A stretch of 64,000 nt of DNA, taken from contig NZ_KI530745.1 in assembly GCF_000488255.1 (NCBI RefSeq), positions 682,001 to 746,000 on the forward strand. The letters run 5' to 3'. The notes under the pieces were generated by a model that searched no databases, was not told the origin of the DNA, and saw only the letters and a list, made by a program, of their open reading frames with translations. Below are positions 26,244-36,078 of the stretch, piece by piece. Position 1 is the stretch's first letter. Each line of letters starts with the position of its first letter. The position numbers and the translations under genes were made by a program. Source of the DNA: Acinetobacter indicus CIP 110367. Lineage in GTDB: Bacteria > Pseudomonadota > Gammaproteobacteria > Pseudomonadales > Moraxellaceae.

Positions 26244-28409
26244 ATGACTGCACGTATTCAAAAAGGCAAGTTAGCGATTGCTAAAGAACTTTACGATTTC
26301 ATCGAAAATGAAGCATTACCAGGTTCTGGTTTAGACAGTGACACCTACTGGAAAAACTTTGAGCAAGTCGTTGTCGACCTTACGCCTAAGAACAAGGCAT
26401 TGCTTGCCAAACGTGATGATCTGCAAGCGAAGATTGACGAATGGCATCGCAATAACACATTTGAACTAGAAGCTTACAAAGCCTTCTTGTCTGAAATTGG
26501 CTACTTATTACCAGAAGTAGAAGATTTTCAAATTACGACTGAAAATGTAGATGAAGAAATTGCATTACTGGCAGGCCCACAGTTAGTTGTCCCTGTACGT
26601 AATGCGCGTTACTGCCTGAACGCAGCCAATGCACGTTGGGGTTCTCTATATGACGCACTATACGGCTTTGACGTAATCTCTGAAGAAGATGGCGCAGAAA
26701 AAGGCAAAGGCTATAACCCGAAACGTGGTGAGAAAGTTATCGCATTCGCGAAAAACTTCCTGGATGAAACTTTCCCGTTGGCGCAAGGTTCACACGCAGA
26801 TGCAACAAAATATGCGGTTGAAGGTAATGCACTCGTTGTTAGCCTGAAAGATGGCTCAACTACGACTGTTGCAGATGCTGCTAAATTTGTCGGTTATAAT
26901 GGCGAAGCGGCTGCACCAACTGAAGTTGTGCTGAAAAATAACGGCCTGCATGTCATCATCCAGATTGATGCCAACAGCCCAATTGGCCAAACTGATGCTG
27001 CTGGTGTTAAAGACGTAGTTCTTGAAGCTGCAGTAACAACAATCCAAGACTTGGAAGACTCTGTTGCAGCGGTTGATGCTGAAGAAAAAGTAGAAGGCTA
27101 CCGTAACTGGTTAGGCCTGATGAAAGGTACACTGGAAGAGTCGATTGAGAAAAATGGTAAAACCATTACCCGTAAACTCAATGCTGACCGTACCTTCAAA
27201 AATGTTGAAGGCGGTGAAACCAAGGTTCATGGCCGTTCATTGATGCTGCTTCGTAACGTAGGTCACTTGATGACCAACCCGGCGATTCTGGTCGATGGTG
27301 AAGAAATTTATGAAGGCATCATGGATGCATTGGTAACACCTCTGCTTACCGTGGCTGACATCCGCGGTGAAAACACGATCAAGAACTCGCGTAAAGGTTC
27401 AATGTACATCGTGAAGCCAAAAATGCATGGTCCAGAAGAAGTGGCATTTGCAGTTGAGTTGTTTGAACGTGCTGAACAGGCGCTAGGCTTACCTGCGAAG
27501 ACTTTAAAAATTGGTATCATGGATGAAGAACGTCGTACTTCTGTGAACCTGAAGAACTGTATTGCACAGGCGAAAGACCGTACCATCTTCATTAACACAG
27601 GCTTCATGGATCGTACTGGTGACGAAATCCATACCTTCATGGAAGCGGGTCCATTCGTTCGTAAAGGCGAAATCAAAGGTCAAAAATGGTTCCCGGCGTA
27701 CGAAAACCGTAACGTGATGGTCGGTCTGCAAACCGGTTTACGTGGTAAAGCACAGATTGGTAAAGGCATGTGGCCTAAACCAGACATGCTGCTAGACATG
27801 TACAAAACCAAGACTGAACATCCAGAAGCGGGCGCAAGCTGTGCATGGGTTCCATCACCAACAGGTGCAGTGGTTCACGCGATTCACTACCATCAAATTA
27901 ATGTTGCGAACCGTCAGCAGGAACTGCTTGCGACTGAAGCGCTGCCATTAGATGACCTGTTAACGCCACCACTGGCAACAGACACCAACTGGTCTGACGA
28001 AGAGAAACTGAAAGAGCTTGAAAATAACTGTCAGGGTATCCTAGGTTATGTGGTTCGTTGGGTTGACCTGGGTGTGGGCTGTTCGAAAGTTCCAGACATC
28101 AACGATGTTGGCCTTATGGAAGACCGCGCAACTTTACGTATTTCTTCTCAGCACGTTGCTAACTGGTTACGTCACGGTATCGTCACGCGTGCACAGGTTG
28201 AAGAAGTGATGCAACGTATGGCGAAAATTGTGGATGAGCAAAATGCCAACGATCCACTGTACACGCCAATGGCAGCAGACTTTGCCAACAACGTTGCATT
28301 CCAGGCAGCGTCTGACCTGATCTTCAAAGGTGGCGAGCAGCCAGCAGGTTATACCGAGCCGCTATTGCACGCAGCACGTTTAAAATTAAAAGGCTATACA
28401 GGTGACTAA
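26244..28409 (+). CDS. glcB: Malate synthase G
   Basis: Condenses glyoxylate and acetyl-CoA to malate in the glyoxylate cycle, needed for growth on acetate and fatty acids. At 721 residues it is isoform G, the long monomeric form (isoform A is about 530). Supporting segments are the N-terminal [20 protein letters not shown], the active-site region [51 protein letters not shown] and [19 protein letters not shown]. Codon use is somewhat biased, suggesting good expression. A UUCG-loop terminator follows directly. Confidence 0.97.
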   Translation: MTARIQKGKLAIAKELYDFIENEALPGSGLDSDTYWKNFEQVVVDLTPKNKALLAKRDDLQAKIDEWHRNNTFELEAYKAFLSEIGYLLPEVEDFQITTENVDEEIALLAGPQLVVPVRNARYCLNAANARWGSLYDALYGFDVISEEDGAEKGKGYNPKRGEKVIAFAKNFLDETFPLAQGSHADATKYAVEGNALVVSLKDGSTTTVADAAKFVGYNGEAAAPTEVVLKNNGLHVIIQIDANSPIGQTDAAGVKDVVLEAAVTTIQDLEDSVAAVDAEEKVEGYRNWLGLMKGTLEESIEKNGKTITRKLNADRTFKNVEGGETKVHGRSLMLLRNVGHLMTNPAILVDGEEIYEGIMDALVTPLLTVADIRGENTIKNSRKGSMYIVKPKMHGPEEVAFAVELFERAEQALGLPAKTLKIGIMDEERRTSVNLKNCIAQAKDRTIFINTGFMDRTGDEIHTFMEAGPFVRKGEIKGQKWFPAYENRNVMVGLQTGLRGKAQIGKGMWPKPDMLLDMYKTKTEHPEAGASCAWVPSPTGAVVHAIHYHQINVANRQQELLATEALPLDDLLTPPLATDTNWSDEEKLKELENNCQGILGYVVRWVDLGVGCSKVPDINDVGLMEDRATLRISSQHVANWLRHGIVTRAQVEEVMQRMAKIVDEQNANDPLYTPMAADFANNVAFQAASDLIFKGGEQPAGYTEPLLHAARLKLKGYTGD

Positions 28410-28428
28410 TCCTGAATTTGCCTGATCT

Positions 28429-28457
28429 AAAAAAGCCTTCTTCGGAAGGCTTTTTTT
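28429..28457 (+). terminator. Rho-independent terminator after glcB (UUCG loop)
   Basis: GCCTTC (28435-28440), TTCG loop, GAAGGC (28445-28450), flanked by A-run and seven T. The C(UUCG)G tetraloop makes a very stable hairpin. Confidence 0.92.
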
Positions 28458-28544
28458 ATGGCAATAATTACACACCGAATAGCACTAGAACTTTCTGTGC
28501 AGACCTTTTAGAGTGAGGAAAATCATCAAAATCTGGAAGATGTT

Positions 28545-29987
28545 ATGGGCGCGTATCAATTTCTTGATCAACAGTTTATTGCCGGTGAATGGATCAAGGG
28601 CACTTCAACCCGAATCCTGGACAATCTGAATCCTTATACCCAAGAAAGCATTTTAAAATTACAAGGTGCCAGTATTGTCGATGTTGACAGTGCCTATGCG
28701 GCGGCTTTTGAGTATGCCGCAAAGTGGGCAGACAGTTCAGCTGAAGCGCGAAAAAATCTGCTGCTGCGTGTGATTGAGATTATTCAGGCGCGTCGGGAGG
28801 AAATTATCGACTGGCTGATTCAGGAATCGGGCAGTACCCGTTTAAAAGCCAATATTGAAGTCGATGCTGCAATAGGCATTTTAAAAGAAAGCTCGACTTT
28901 CCCGGAGCGTATGTTAACTCAGGAACTACCATCTCCCGATTCGACCCGTCAAAGCTATGCGGTACGTAAACCACTGGGCGTGGTGGCGGTAATTAGCCCA
29001 TGGAATTTTCCTTTTCATTTAAGTATGCGTTCGGTGGCGGCGGCGTTGGCACTGGGCAACACTGTGGTACTGAAACCGGCCAGTGATACGCCAATTACCG
29101 GTGGCTTGCTGCTGGCGAAACTGTTTGAAGAAGCCGGTGCACCAGTGGGCAGCCTTAGTGTGCTGGCAGGTGCAGGTAGTGAAATTGGTGATTATTTTGT
29201 GGAACATGAAGTGCTGAAACTGATTTCCTTTACTGGTTCCACCGAAGTGGGCAAGCGCGTAGGGCAATTGGCAGTGGGCAGTCCGAATTTAAAACGGCTG
29301 GCGCTGGAGCTGGGCGGAAACGCACCTTTGGTGGTGCTGGATGATGCCGATCTGGACTTGGCGGTAGAACTGGCGGTGATGGGGCGCTTTTTGCATCAGG
29401 GGCAGATTTGCATGAGTACCAACCGCATTATTGTTGATGCAAAAGTGCATGACAGTTTTGTCGGTAAACTGGTTGAACGCAGTAAAAGCATTCCTTTTGG
29501 TGATCCGAATGAAGATACTACAGTGATTGGCCCAATTATTAACCGCGATCAGGTGCAGAAGATTCAGCATATTATCCAGCAAGGACAAGAGGCTGGCGCG
29601 ACGCTGGTACTGCAAGGTGCCACGCGCGGTCATGTGATTCCACCGCATATTTTTATTGATGTTGACCCGGCGTCGAGTCTGGCGCAAGAAGAAAGTTTTG
29701 GGCCGGTACTGCCGGTGATTAAAGCGCAAAATGAAGCTGAAGCACTGATGCTGGCCAATGCCACACGTTTTGGCTTATCGAGCGCGGTCTGTAGCGCCAA
29801 TATTGAACGTGCCAAAGCCTTTGCCTTAAAAATTGACGCTGGGATGACGCATATCAATGCCATTACCGTGGCGGATTATCCGAATGCGCCTTTTGGTGGC
29901 GAGAAAAATTCCGATCTGGGGCGTTTTAATGGTCAATGGGTCTTAGAAGAGTTTTGTCGCACCCACTGGTTAACGCTACCTAGTTAA
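28545..29987 (+). CDS. NAD(P)-dependent aldehyde dehydrogenase
   Basis: Aldehyde dehydrogenase-superfamily enzyme of 480 residues. Catalytic elements are the oxyanion asparagine region SPWNFPFHLSMRS, the general-base glutamate in LELGGNAPLVVLDDADL (about 255) and the nucleophilic cysteine in QGQICMSTNR (about 289), plus the C-terminal PFGGEKNSDLGR. The overall look is nearest to aromatic (benzaldehyde, vanillin) aldehyde dehydrogenases; substrate is not determinable. Start ATG 28545 follows GGAAG. It stands alone after the glcB terminator. Confidence 0.85.
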   Translation: MGAYQFLDQQFIAGEWIKGTSTRILDNLNPYTQESILKLQGASIVDVDSAYAAAFEYAAKWADSSAEARKNLLLRVIEIIQARREEIIDWLIQESGSTRLKANIEVDAAIGILKESSTFPERMLTQELPSPDSTRQSYAVRKPLGVVAVISPWNFPFHLSMRSVAAALALGNTVVLKPASDTPITGGLLLAKLFEEAGAPVGSLSVLAGAGSEIGDYFVEHEVLKLISFTGSTEVGKRVGQLAVGSPNLKRLALELGGNAPLVVLDDADLDLAVELAVMGRFLHQGQICMSTNRIIVDAKVHDSFVGKLVERSKSIPFGDPNEDTTVIGPIINRDQVQKIQHIIQQGQEAGATLVLQGATRGHVIPPHIFIDVDPASSLAQEESFGPVLPVIKAQNEAEALMLANATRFGLSSAVCSANIERAKAFALKIDAGMTHINAITVADYPNAPFGGEKNSDLGRFNGQWVLEEFCRTHWLTLPS

Positions 29988-30055
29988 AGCGTAGGCGCAA
30001 CTTAACCGCCTGAAGGCGTATAATAGAGCTGTCTAAACTGAGCAGCCATATTGCC

Positions 30056-30724
30056 ATGTGTGCCAACTTTAAACCGCTTACGCCACAACAGCGACAGGAT
30101 TTAAATCTCCCGGATATTCCTTTTGAATATGAAGATGAGGTCTATCCGGGCTATCACTTGCCGTTGCTGTTCAAATCTGAACAGGGACTGGAATGGCGTA
30201 AGGTGATGTTTGGTTTGGTACCCAAATGGGCGGAAGATAAGAGCATTGCCCATAAAACCTATAATGCCCGTAATGAAACCCTGTTACAGAAACCCAGCTT
30301 TCAGGAAGCGGTGCTGAAACGCAAGTTTGGGGTCATTCCGGTAACGGAGTTTTATGAGTCCAAATATATTGACAATAAACCGCAGCGCTGGGGCGTGCGC
30401 CGTAAAGATGGGCAGGCATTTTATATTGCGGCTTTATATGAAATTTGCAAAATTCAGGATGAGATTATTCGTTCCTGCACCATGATTACCATGGATGCAA
30501 TTGACCATCCAATGATGAAAGACTTTCATGAGCCGGGCAATGTAAAACGTTCGGTAATTGTGATTCCACATGCACGTTTGCAGGAATGGCTTGGTCAAAC
30601 TCAGCCGGATATTCAGCGTTTTGTCGAAGGCTTTCCGGTTGAAGAGTTTGAATGTTCGCATGTGCCAAAAATAAAAATCGAAAAAGTTAGTCCCCAACTG
30701 AACTTTTTCGATTCTTTGTCATAA
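30056..30724 (+). CDS. SOS response-associated peptidase-family (SRAP, YedK/HMCES-like) protein
   Basis: SRAP-domain protein of 222 residues that shields abasic sites in single-stranded DNA by forming a DNA-protein crosslink through Cys2. The family residues are visible: C2 immediately after the start Met (MCANF), N70 in YNARNET, E98 in IPVTEFYES and H158 in KDFHEPG. The position of Cys2 confirms the ATG at 30056. No LexA box was recognised in the short upstream gap. Confidence 0.9.
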   Translation: MCANFKPLTPQQRQDLNLPDIPFEYEDEVYPGYHLPLLFKSEQGLEWRKVMFGLVPKWAEDKSIAHKTYNARNETLLQKPSFQEAVLKRKFGVIPVTEFYESKYIDNKPQRWGVRRKDGQAFYIAALYEICKIQDEIIRSCTMITMDAIDHPMMKDFHEPGNVKRSVIVIPHARLQEWLGQTQPDIQRFVEGFPVEEFECSHVPKIKIEKVSPQLNFFDSLS

Positions 30725-30747
30725 GCAGTGTGCAGAATGCTGGATGA

Positions 30748-31212
30748 TTAACGCGATAAGTTATTAAAAATATGACGCAAACTGTCCATCATTTTTTCAA
30801 TCTGTAGCGGGGTTAAACCTTCAAAGGACTGTTCCAGTACCACACCGGTCAGGTCATTGATTTTTTCGGTCATGGCATGGCCCTGATCGGTCAAAATAAC
30901 CCGGGTGATGCGTGCATCATCTTCACAGGAGTAGGTTTCCACCAGGCCTTCTTCTTTCAGGCGATAGACAATTTTGGTGGTGGTCGACATCTTTGATACC
31001 ACCATGTCTGACAGGTCGGAAACGCTGGCATTCGGTTTGGCTTTTAGCGCAATCAGAATGCGGCGGCGTGAGTTATCCAGACCATATTTCTTGAGTGCAT
31101 GATCGACATTTAACACATATTGAGCATGGACTTGGGTTACCCAGTAATAAGGAAACTGCTCAATATTGAAGTCTTCAGTAGAAGGCAGAAATTTGGAATA
31201 TTTCTTGGTCAT
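30748..31212 (-). CDS. MarR-family transcriptional regulator
   Basis: A 154-residue winged-helix regulator with the MarR core (RRRILIALKAKPNASVSDLSDMV recognition region, then STTTKIVYRLKEEGLVETYSCEDDAR wing, given here as shorter blocks STTTKIVYRLKEEGL and CEDDARITRVILTDQG). Target and ligand are unknown. Its 5' side faces the 0.9-kb gap before the terC-type gene; its 3' side converges with the SRAP gene, 23 bp apart. Confidence 0.85.
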   Translation of the reverse strand: MTKKYSKFLPSTEDFNIEQFPYYWVTQVHAQYVLNVDHALKKYGLDNSRRRILIALKAKPNASVSDLSDMVVSKMSTTTKIVYRLKEEGLVETYSCEDDARITRVILTDQGHAMTEKINDLTGVVLEQSFEGLTPLQIEKMMDSLRHIFNNLSR

Positions 31213-32134
31213 TTAGTTATTCCTTGCATTTTTAATTGTATTTGTGTGAAATCCCATCACATTTTATTTGAAATGTCATATGCTTAGCAAGTCGTTTTAA
31301 TCGTATTCGTCAATAAAAGGCTCAGTCAAAGCGGTTTTATCGGGAGATCAGCTGGCTTAGACTGGGATAGTTAGGGAGAGATCATCCCTATTTTAGTCCT
31401 GATAAATGGTCACAATCTTCTGTGTAAACTTCAGTATTTCATCTTAAAGATGCGTATTTTTAAAGTGGTTTAGATGAGTAATGAGGATGAAGGTTTTATC
31501 CAGCAATCATTCTGCCTAAAACACCCCAAAGTCTTGTCTCCTAAAAAAACAACCATTTTCACTTGATCTTAATTGGCTGTTTTTTTCTGCTTGAAATAGC
31601 AACTGATAGAGCGTGACACCTCTCTCGCGCAGTACTTTGATAAACGTATATTTGTTGTATTGTCATATATTTTTATTCGTTATTTTTTGCATGAAAATGA
31701 TCATGATGATGTTAAGAGTGAAGCATTGAGGTTAGGGACTTGCTTATCTTTCTTCAGGATTTACTTTCAAACCGTTTAAGTAAAAGTAACAAATTGAAAA
31801 CTGGGCTACATTTATCTCAATACTAGAAATTAGAGTCTTTTAGATAGAAAAATAATATCTTGGAATTTATTTTTTAATAAAATAATAAAAATCAGACATT
31901 TATATTTAAGTTTTGAAATCTAACCCCGATTTTTGCTCTGATTGCAGTCATTTATCTCTCTTTGGAATTTTTAATAAAACCTGAAATTTAATTACAAACT
32001 TGTACTTTTTTTAAGCAGAAAACTTGGCTTAATTTAACCAATACAGGAATTTACCAAAAAAATTCCGAAAAAATGATTACAAAAATAGAAGATTATGCAT
32101 AATATTTTTATCTACAGTTGAAAAGGTTAAATTT
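31213..32134. other. Long AT-rich intergenic region upstream of the leader ORF and terC
   Basis: 922 bp without a credible protein gene. Two weak plus-strand hairpins are visible: TAGGGA/TCCCTA at 31372-31390 followed by TTTT, and an imperfect AAACAACC/GGCTGTTT stem at 31543-31586 flanked by A- and T-runs. From about 31800 the sequence is extremely AT-rich up to the Shine-Dalgarno of the 22-codon ORF at 32135. It probably holds the MarR promoter and the yoaE promoter, and may hold a small RNA. Confidence 0.4.
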
Positions 32135-32203
32135 ATGGATCCGTCGCCGGGCCCAGGTCTACATTTCGAATTACACGCTAACCCTATCGGAGAGATGAAC
32201 TAA
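32135..32203 (+). CDS. Putative 22-residue leader peptide overlapping terC/yoaE (TAATG)
   Basis: An ATG preceded by AAAAGG opens a 22-codon frame beginning [17 protein letters not shown] and ending in TAA, whose last base is the A of the ATG of the terC-type gene. The composition switches abruptly from almost pure A/T to GC-rich within the frame. It has Pro/Gly-rich, His-containing sequence and no membrane helix. The one-base stop/start overlap predicts translational coupling. I recall a small ORF called yoaL next to yoaE in E. coli, but I cannot verify homology. It could instead be a structured mRNA leader that happens to be open. Confidence 0.6.
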   Translation: MDPSPGPGLHFELHANPIGEMN

Positions 32204-33723
32204 TGGAGTTTTTATTAGATCCGGGAATTTGGGTTGGTTTAATAACACTTATTATTTTAGAAATTGTTCTAGGTATTGATAACCTAGTCTTTATTGCCAT
32301 TCTGGCAGAAAAATTACCTCCTGAGCAGCGTGATAAAGCCCGTGTGATTGGCTTGTCTTTGGCTTTGCTCATGCGTTTGGGGTTATTATTCGCAATCTCT
32401 TGGTTAGTCACCTTGACTCAACCGCTTATTTCGATATTTGATTTAACATTCTCAGGGCGGGATTTGATTCTCCTGTTCGGTGGTTTGTTCTTGGTCTATA
32501 AGGCCGTGACCGAATTGCACGAGAAGATGGAAGGCAAGCCGGAAGTTAAAGTGACCACCAATGTGGTTTATGCCAGCTTCACCGCAGTGGTTGCCCAGAT
32601 CGTAATCCTGGATGCCGTATTCTCTTTAGACTCTGTTATTACCGCAATTGGTATGGTCGACAACATCTATGTGATGATGGCCGCCATGATTGTAGCAATG
32701 GCGGTCATGTTACTGGCGTCTAAACCGCTAACAGCCTTTGTTAACCGTCATCCAACCGTGGTAATCTTGTGTTTAAGCTTCCTGCTGTTGATTGGTATCA
32801 GCCTGATTGCAGAAGGTTTTGGTTTCCACATTCCGAAAGGTTATATCTATTCAGGTATTGGTGTAGCCATTGCCATTGAAGCCTTTAACCAGTTTGGGCA
32901 GCGTAATGCGGCAAAACATGAAGCGAAAATTCCGCTGCGTCACCGTACTGCAGATTCGATTCTGAAGTTAATGGGCGGCCGTATTGAAACTACGGACATG
33001 CATTCAAGTGAAGCACAAGAAACCTTTGCGCATGAAGAGCGTTATATGATTGGCGGCGTATTAACGCTGGCAGAACGTTCGGTTGCGTCGATTATGACGC
33101 CGCGTAACCAGATTTCCTGGGTGAACATTGAAGATACACCAGAACAGATTCGTGAGCAGGTATTGTCGGTACCGCACAGTTTATTCCCGGTGTGTCGTGG
33201 TAGCCTCGACAAAGTTATCAGTATTGTTCGTGCCAAAGAGCTACTGGATGTGCTGGATGATGAAGAAGCCTTTAAGGCGCTGGTGAAACGTCACCGTCCA
33301 ATTTACATTTTTGAAAAAATGAAAGTCATTGATGCGATCAATACTTTGCGTACTTCAAAAGGTTCATTGGTATTGGTGAGTGACGAGTTTGGTAATGTGC
33401 AAGGTCTGATTTCGCCGCTGGATGTGTTTGAAGCGATTGCCGGTGAGTTCCCGGATGCCGATGAACAGCCAGATTTAATCCGTGTTAACGAGACCACCTG
33501 GAAAGCGACCGGTATGCTGGACGTTTATCAGCTTGAGCTGGAACTGGGTATGCTGGATCTGGTGGAAGAAGATGCAGGCTATATTAGTGTTGCCGGCTTA
33601 ATCTTGGATAAAACCCAGGGCGATGTACAAGTCGGTACGCATCTGGACTATCAGGGCGTACACTTTGAAGTCACCGAGCTGGAAGGTAACCGCATTAAAA
33701 CCGTGATGATTACCTACGCTTAA
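32203..33723 (+). CDS. yoaE: TerC-family membrane protein with CBS and CorC/HlyC domains (YoaE-like)
   Basis: A 506-residue fusion: an N-terminal TerC domain of about seven membrane helices with conserved acidic residues ([37 protein letters not shown]), two CBS modules ([10 protein letters not shown] onward), and a C-terminal CorC/HlyC transporter-associated domain. It aligns closely with E. coli YoaE over the first 60 residues. TerC proteins are linked to metal efflux, often Mn2+, and to metalation of exported proteins; the substrate here is inferred only. Its start overlaps the 22-codon leader ORF. A terminator follows at 33744. Confidence 0.9.
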   Translation: MEFLLDPGIWVGLITLIILEIVLGIDNLVFIAILAEKLPPEQRDKARVIGLSLALLMRLGLLFAISWLVTLTQPLISIFDLTFSGRDLILLFGGLFLVYKAVTELHEKMEGKPEVKVTTNVVYASFTAVVAQIVILDAVFSLDSVITAIGMVDNIYVMMAAMIVAMAVMLLASKPLTAFVNRHPTVVILCLSFLLLIGISLIAEGFGFHIPKGYIYSGIGVAIAIEAFNQFGQRNAAKHEAKIPLRHRTADSILKLMGGRIETTDMHSSEAQETFAHEERYMIGGVLTLAERSVASIMTPRNQISWVNIEDTPEQIREQVLSVPHSLFPVCRGSLDKVISIVRAKELLDVLDDEEAFKALVKRHRPIYIFEKMKVIDAINTLRTSKGSLVLVSDEFGNVQGLISPLDVFEAIAGEFPDADEQPDLIRVNETTWKATGMLDVYQLELELGMLDLVEEDAGYISVAGLILDKTQGDVQVGTHLDYQGVHFEVTELEGNRIKTVMITYA

Positions 33724-33743
33724 TTGCCAAAAGTTGGTAAATC

Positions 33744-33772
33744 AAAAAAGCCTCACTGATGTGGGGCTTTTT
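33744..33772 (+). terminator. Rho-independent terminator after terC/yoaE
   Basis: AAAAAGCCTCAC, TGAT loop, GTGGGGCTTTTT: a 12-bp stem with one wobble pair and a T-run. Confidence 0.85.
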
Positions 33773-33822
33773 CTGTTCTGGTGTTTATTTAAAGCTCATC
33801 TTTTTTCAAGAGAGTTGCAGTT

Positions 33823-34680
33823 TTAGATACGTAACTCGGCCGCAATCACCGGCCACAGGTTCTGGTGAGAGCGTTTAAACATCAGCATATGACCAATTGC
33901 TTTGTGGCCATACTGCTGCGGTTTTAGCTCAATCATTCGGGTAGCAGCATTAGGATAGAGGCGCAGTAAATCTTTGACGTTGGCTTCGGTGGCAATCTCA
34001 TCATCCGAACTCCAGAGTACGCTCATCGGGCTACGGATGTCAGCATGAAAATCTTCAAATACACTTTTGCCAATGGCATTGATTACATAACCAGGTTTGC
34101 CACAAAACTCTGCCCATTGCCGGGCCACATTTTTCGGTAAATTTTCGCCCATACCAATGGCCTGGGTTGGGCCATATCCATGGGTAATGCGGGCGATCGG
34201 GAAAATGACCTGAAACATTAGTGGCGCCAGTAGTTTGGTGCGTCCTTTAAGGCCTTTGACATGGCCGGTCGAACCCGATACCGCTACAACTTTGGCCACC
34301 TTGGCATGGTTGGGGCAAATACCCAGCAGCTGGCCGCCAGCACTATGTCCCAATAAAATCACCTGTTCGGCCTGGCTCAGTTGCAATAGATGCTCGATAC
34401 CGGCTGCAATGTCCAGTTGGCCCCAATCGACAATACTGGCTTGTGAGTGCTTTAATTTCCCTTGTAAAGAGCCGCCAATACCGCGAAAATCAAAACTGAG
34501 CACGTCATAACCTTGCTGGCTTAACCACTCGGCAAAAGGATGATAAAACCCTTGCGTGATGCCAGTCGCGGGACAAATTAGGACAGGGTAAGGCTGCTTT
34601 TTAGCCTGATGGGTGTAGAAGCGCCCACTCAGCTGATAGCCATCTGCGCAGGTAATATGGACGGGGTCAAACGAAGTCAT
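33823..34680 (-). CDS. Alpha/beta hydrolase (serine aminopeptidase S33-like)
   Basis: A 285-residue alpha/beta hydrolase with oxyanion-side ICPATGITQGFYHPFAEWL, the FDFRGIGGS loop, nucleophile elbow GHSAGG (Ser113) and a C-terminal catalytic His region (YGHKAIGHMLMFKR). Substrate unknown. I chose the ATG at 34680, where homologous sequence starts (MTSFDPVHITCADGYQL); the frame is open further upstream to a TTG at 34791 with an alternative ATG at 34764, and no start has a clear Shine-Dalgarno. It is divergent from the next gene. Confidence 0.78.
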   Translation of the reverse strand: MTSFDPVHITCADGYQLSGRFYTHQAKKQPYPVLICPATGITQGFYHPFAEWLSQQGYDVLSFDFRGIGGSLQGKLKHSQASIVDWGQLDIAAGIEHLLQLSQAEQVILLGHSAGGQLLGICPNHAKVAKVVAVSGSTGHVKGLKGRTKLLAPLMFQVIFPIARITHGYGPTQAIGMGENLPKNVARQWAEFCGKPGYVINAIGKSVFEDFHADIRSPMSVLWSSDDEIATEANVKDLLRLYPNAATRMIELKPQQYGHKAIGHMLMFKRSHQNLWPVIAAELRI

Positions 34681-34797
34681 AGGATGAACATTAAAAAAAG
34701 TGAATGACTCTAATGTAAAGGAGTTTGCTGTGAATGCAGTTGCAATCTCTGACTTCGGGGTCATGCAGTAAGGCAATTCAAATAAGGACAAAACGAA

Positions 34798-35259
34798 ATG
34801 AATGCAATGGATCTTGATGTTGCGGTGAAAGGGGCGATTCTGGCCAGCGGTATATTTTTATGGGTGGGCATGCTGACCGGGGTATGGAAATACTGGCAGA
34901 TTCGGCATTCACCACAGGCGCGTGCTCATTATTATGTCGATATTGCGCATCGTAGCAGTTTGCTCTATGCGCCGGCCAGTCTGATTCTGGCAGCCATGGC
35001 TTATTTTTCGGTATGGTCCACCGAACTGAATTTGCTACTGGTGGCAATTAACCTGTTTTTCTTTGCTTTTTCAATCTTGAGTTATGCACTGCATGGTTAT
35101 TTAAAGGACACCACCAATCAGTTTAAAACTCCGCATCAGTTGGGCAAATGGCATCTGCCAAAAAGTTTAATGAGTCTGGCGATGTTGCTGCTGGTACTGG
35201 GTGAGGTACTGGCCACCTTGCTACTGGTGGTGGGTGCGGGATTATATTTATGGGCTTAA
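34798..35259 (+). CDS. Four-helix membrane protein of unknown function
   Basis: Not recognised as a named family. The 153 residues contain four likely membrane helices (around 10-27, 58-76, 78-97 and 128-150), with a basic cytoplasmic segment WKYWQIRHSPQARAHYYVD and a loop KDTTNQFKTPHQLGKWHLPK. The start has a clear AAGGA Shine-Dalgarno 8 bases upstream. Downstream, a perfect inverted repeat separates it from a convergent small membrane protein gene. Confidence 0.7.
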   Translation: MNAMDLDVAVKGAILASGIFLWVGMLTGVWKYWQIRHSPQARAHYYVDIAHRSSLLYAPASLILAAMAYFSVWSTELNLLLVAINLFFFAFSILSYALHGYLKDTTNQFKTPHQLGKWHLPKSLMSLAMLLLVLGEVLATLLLVVGAGLYLWA

Positions 35260-35305
35260 GGGTGTGTGGCCAAGCAGTATAAAAAGCTATTTTTCTGATT
35301 CTGAG

Positions 35306-35331
35306 CAGATGGATGAATGCTCATCCATCTG
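35306..35331. terminator. Perfect 11-bp inverted repeat between convergent genes
   Basis: CAGATGGATGA, loop ATGC, TCATCCATCTG. It lies between two genes that converge and is a likely bidirectional stop, although neither side has a strong T-run. Confidence 0.55.
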
Positions 35332-35343
35332 GGTCGGTTAAAA

Positions 35344-35595
35344 TTAAGAGTTGTGCTGATCAATGGGAGCCGGCTGTCGATATTTTTCATCGACCACAGC
35401 CCAAATATAGAAGGCGATACAGACGATTAGTGCGTAGATAAAGTATGCCGGTTTCAGGTTACCCTGAATCAATCCTTGAAAGACCAGCGTCAGCAGCAGC
35501 GCAAAGGTGGTGCTGAGGAAAGTCACTAAATTGTTATTTGCCTTCAGAGCGTTAATGAAGACTTGCTTATTGAAATGTAATGATAACATCTCCAT
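35344..35595 (-). CDS. Small two-helix membrane protein
   Basis: An 83-residue protein not recognised as a named family. Two hydrophobic helices (VTFLSTTFALLLTLVFQGLI and AYFIYALIVCIAFYIWAV) are followed by a short charged tail. ATG 35595 is close to a GGAGAT-type upstream sequence (GGAGGGATGGAG on this strand overlaps the start region), supporting it. Convergent with the four-helix protein. Confidence 0.6.
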   Translation of the reverse strand: MEMLSLHFNKQVFINALKANNNLVTFLSTTFALLLTLVFQGLIQGNLKPAYFIYALIVCIAFYIWAVVDEKYRQPAPIDQHNS

Positions 35596-36078
35596 CCCTC
35601 CTGTATTTTGATCAAAAACAGACTATTTTGATCGGATTAGTTTGTTTAGTTGTACTGCGAATTGCAGTGTATTTCAAGCGCCTATCGCAATATTTTGAAA
35701 GAACATAGTGTGTATAAATAAATGCTCAAATTCAGTTCATTTATTTACGGAATATTAGGGCATCACTGTAAAGAAGTGAGTAAAGATGTAGCATTATTTA
35801 TGCCAGCTTAACAATAGGGCAGCTATTAGGCTTTGGTAGAAGGTATGCAAAAAGAGGGTAAAGAGCAGCATTGCGCTGAATTGAAGGGTTTCAGAGAATG
35901 AGGAGAAGCGAAAGTGGATGAGCTTACTTCAATAGGCTTAGAAGTTAAGCAAGATTGAGCTAAACCAGACTGAAAGAAAGTGACACAATAAGAGTCAGTT
36001 TGGGTAAAACTTGACCATTATTGAGCAATTTAAAATCGGGTTTGGGTAAAACCAGACTTTAACGACTCGGGTTAAGGC
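35596..36078. other. Intergenic region between small membrane protein and brnQ
   Basis: 483 bp with no gene. Notable only for a 13-bp direct repeat (GTTTGGGTAAAAC at 35998-36010 and 36040-36052) and two copies of AAACCAGACT (about 35962 and 36049) immediately downstream of brnQ. Confidence 0.5.
35998..36052. repeat. Short direct repeats downstream of brnQ
   Basis: GTTTGGGTAAAAC occurs twice, 42 bp apart (35998-36010, 36040-36052). The second copy runs into ACCAGACT, also present at about 35962. Function unknown; could be remains of local duplication or a binding array. Confidence 0.6.

Noticed and set aside
31690..31708. Fur-box-like GAAAATGATCATGATGATG
   Set aside because: Several mismatches to the 19-bp consensus and more than 400 bp from any start; expected by chance in AT-rich DNA.
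32101..32202. yybP-ykoY (Mn2+) riboswitch in the terC leader
   Set aside because: No GGGGAGUAG-type start or matching CUCC closing strand was found; the GC-rich block is better explained by the 22-codon ORF.
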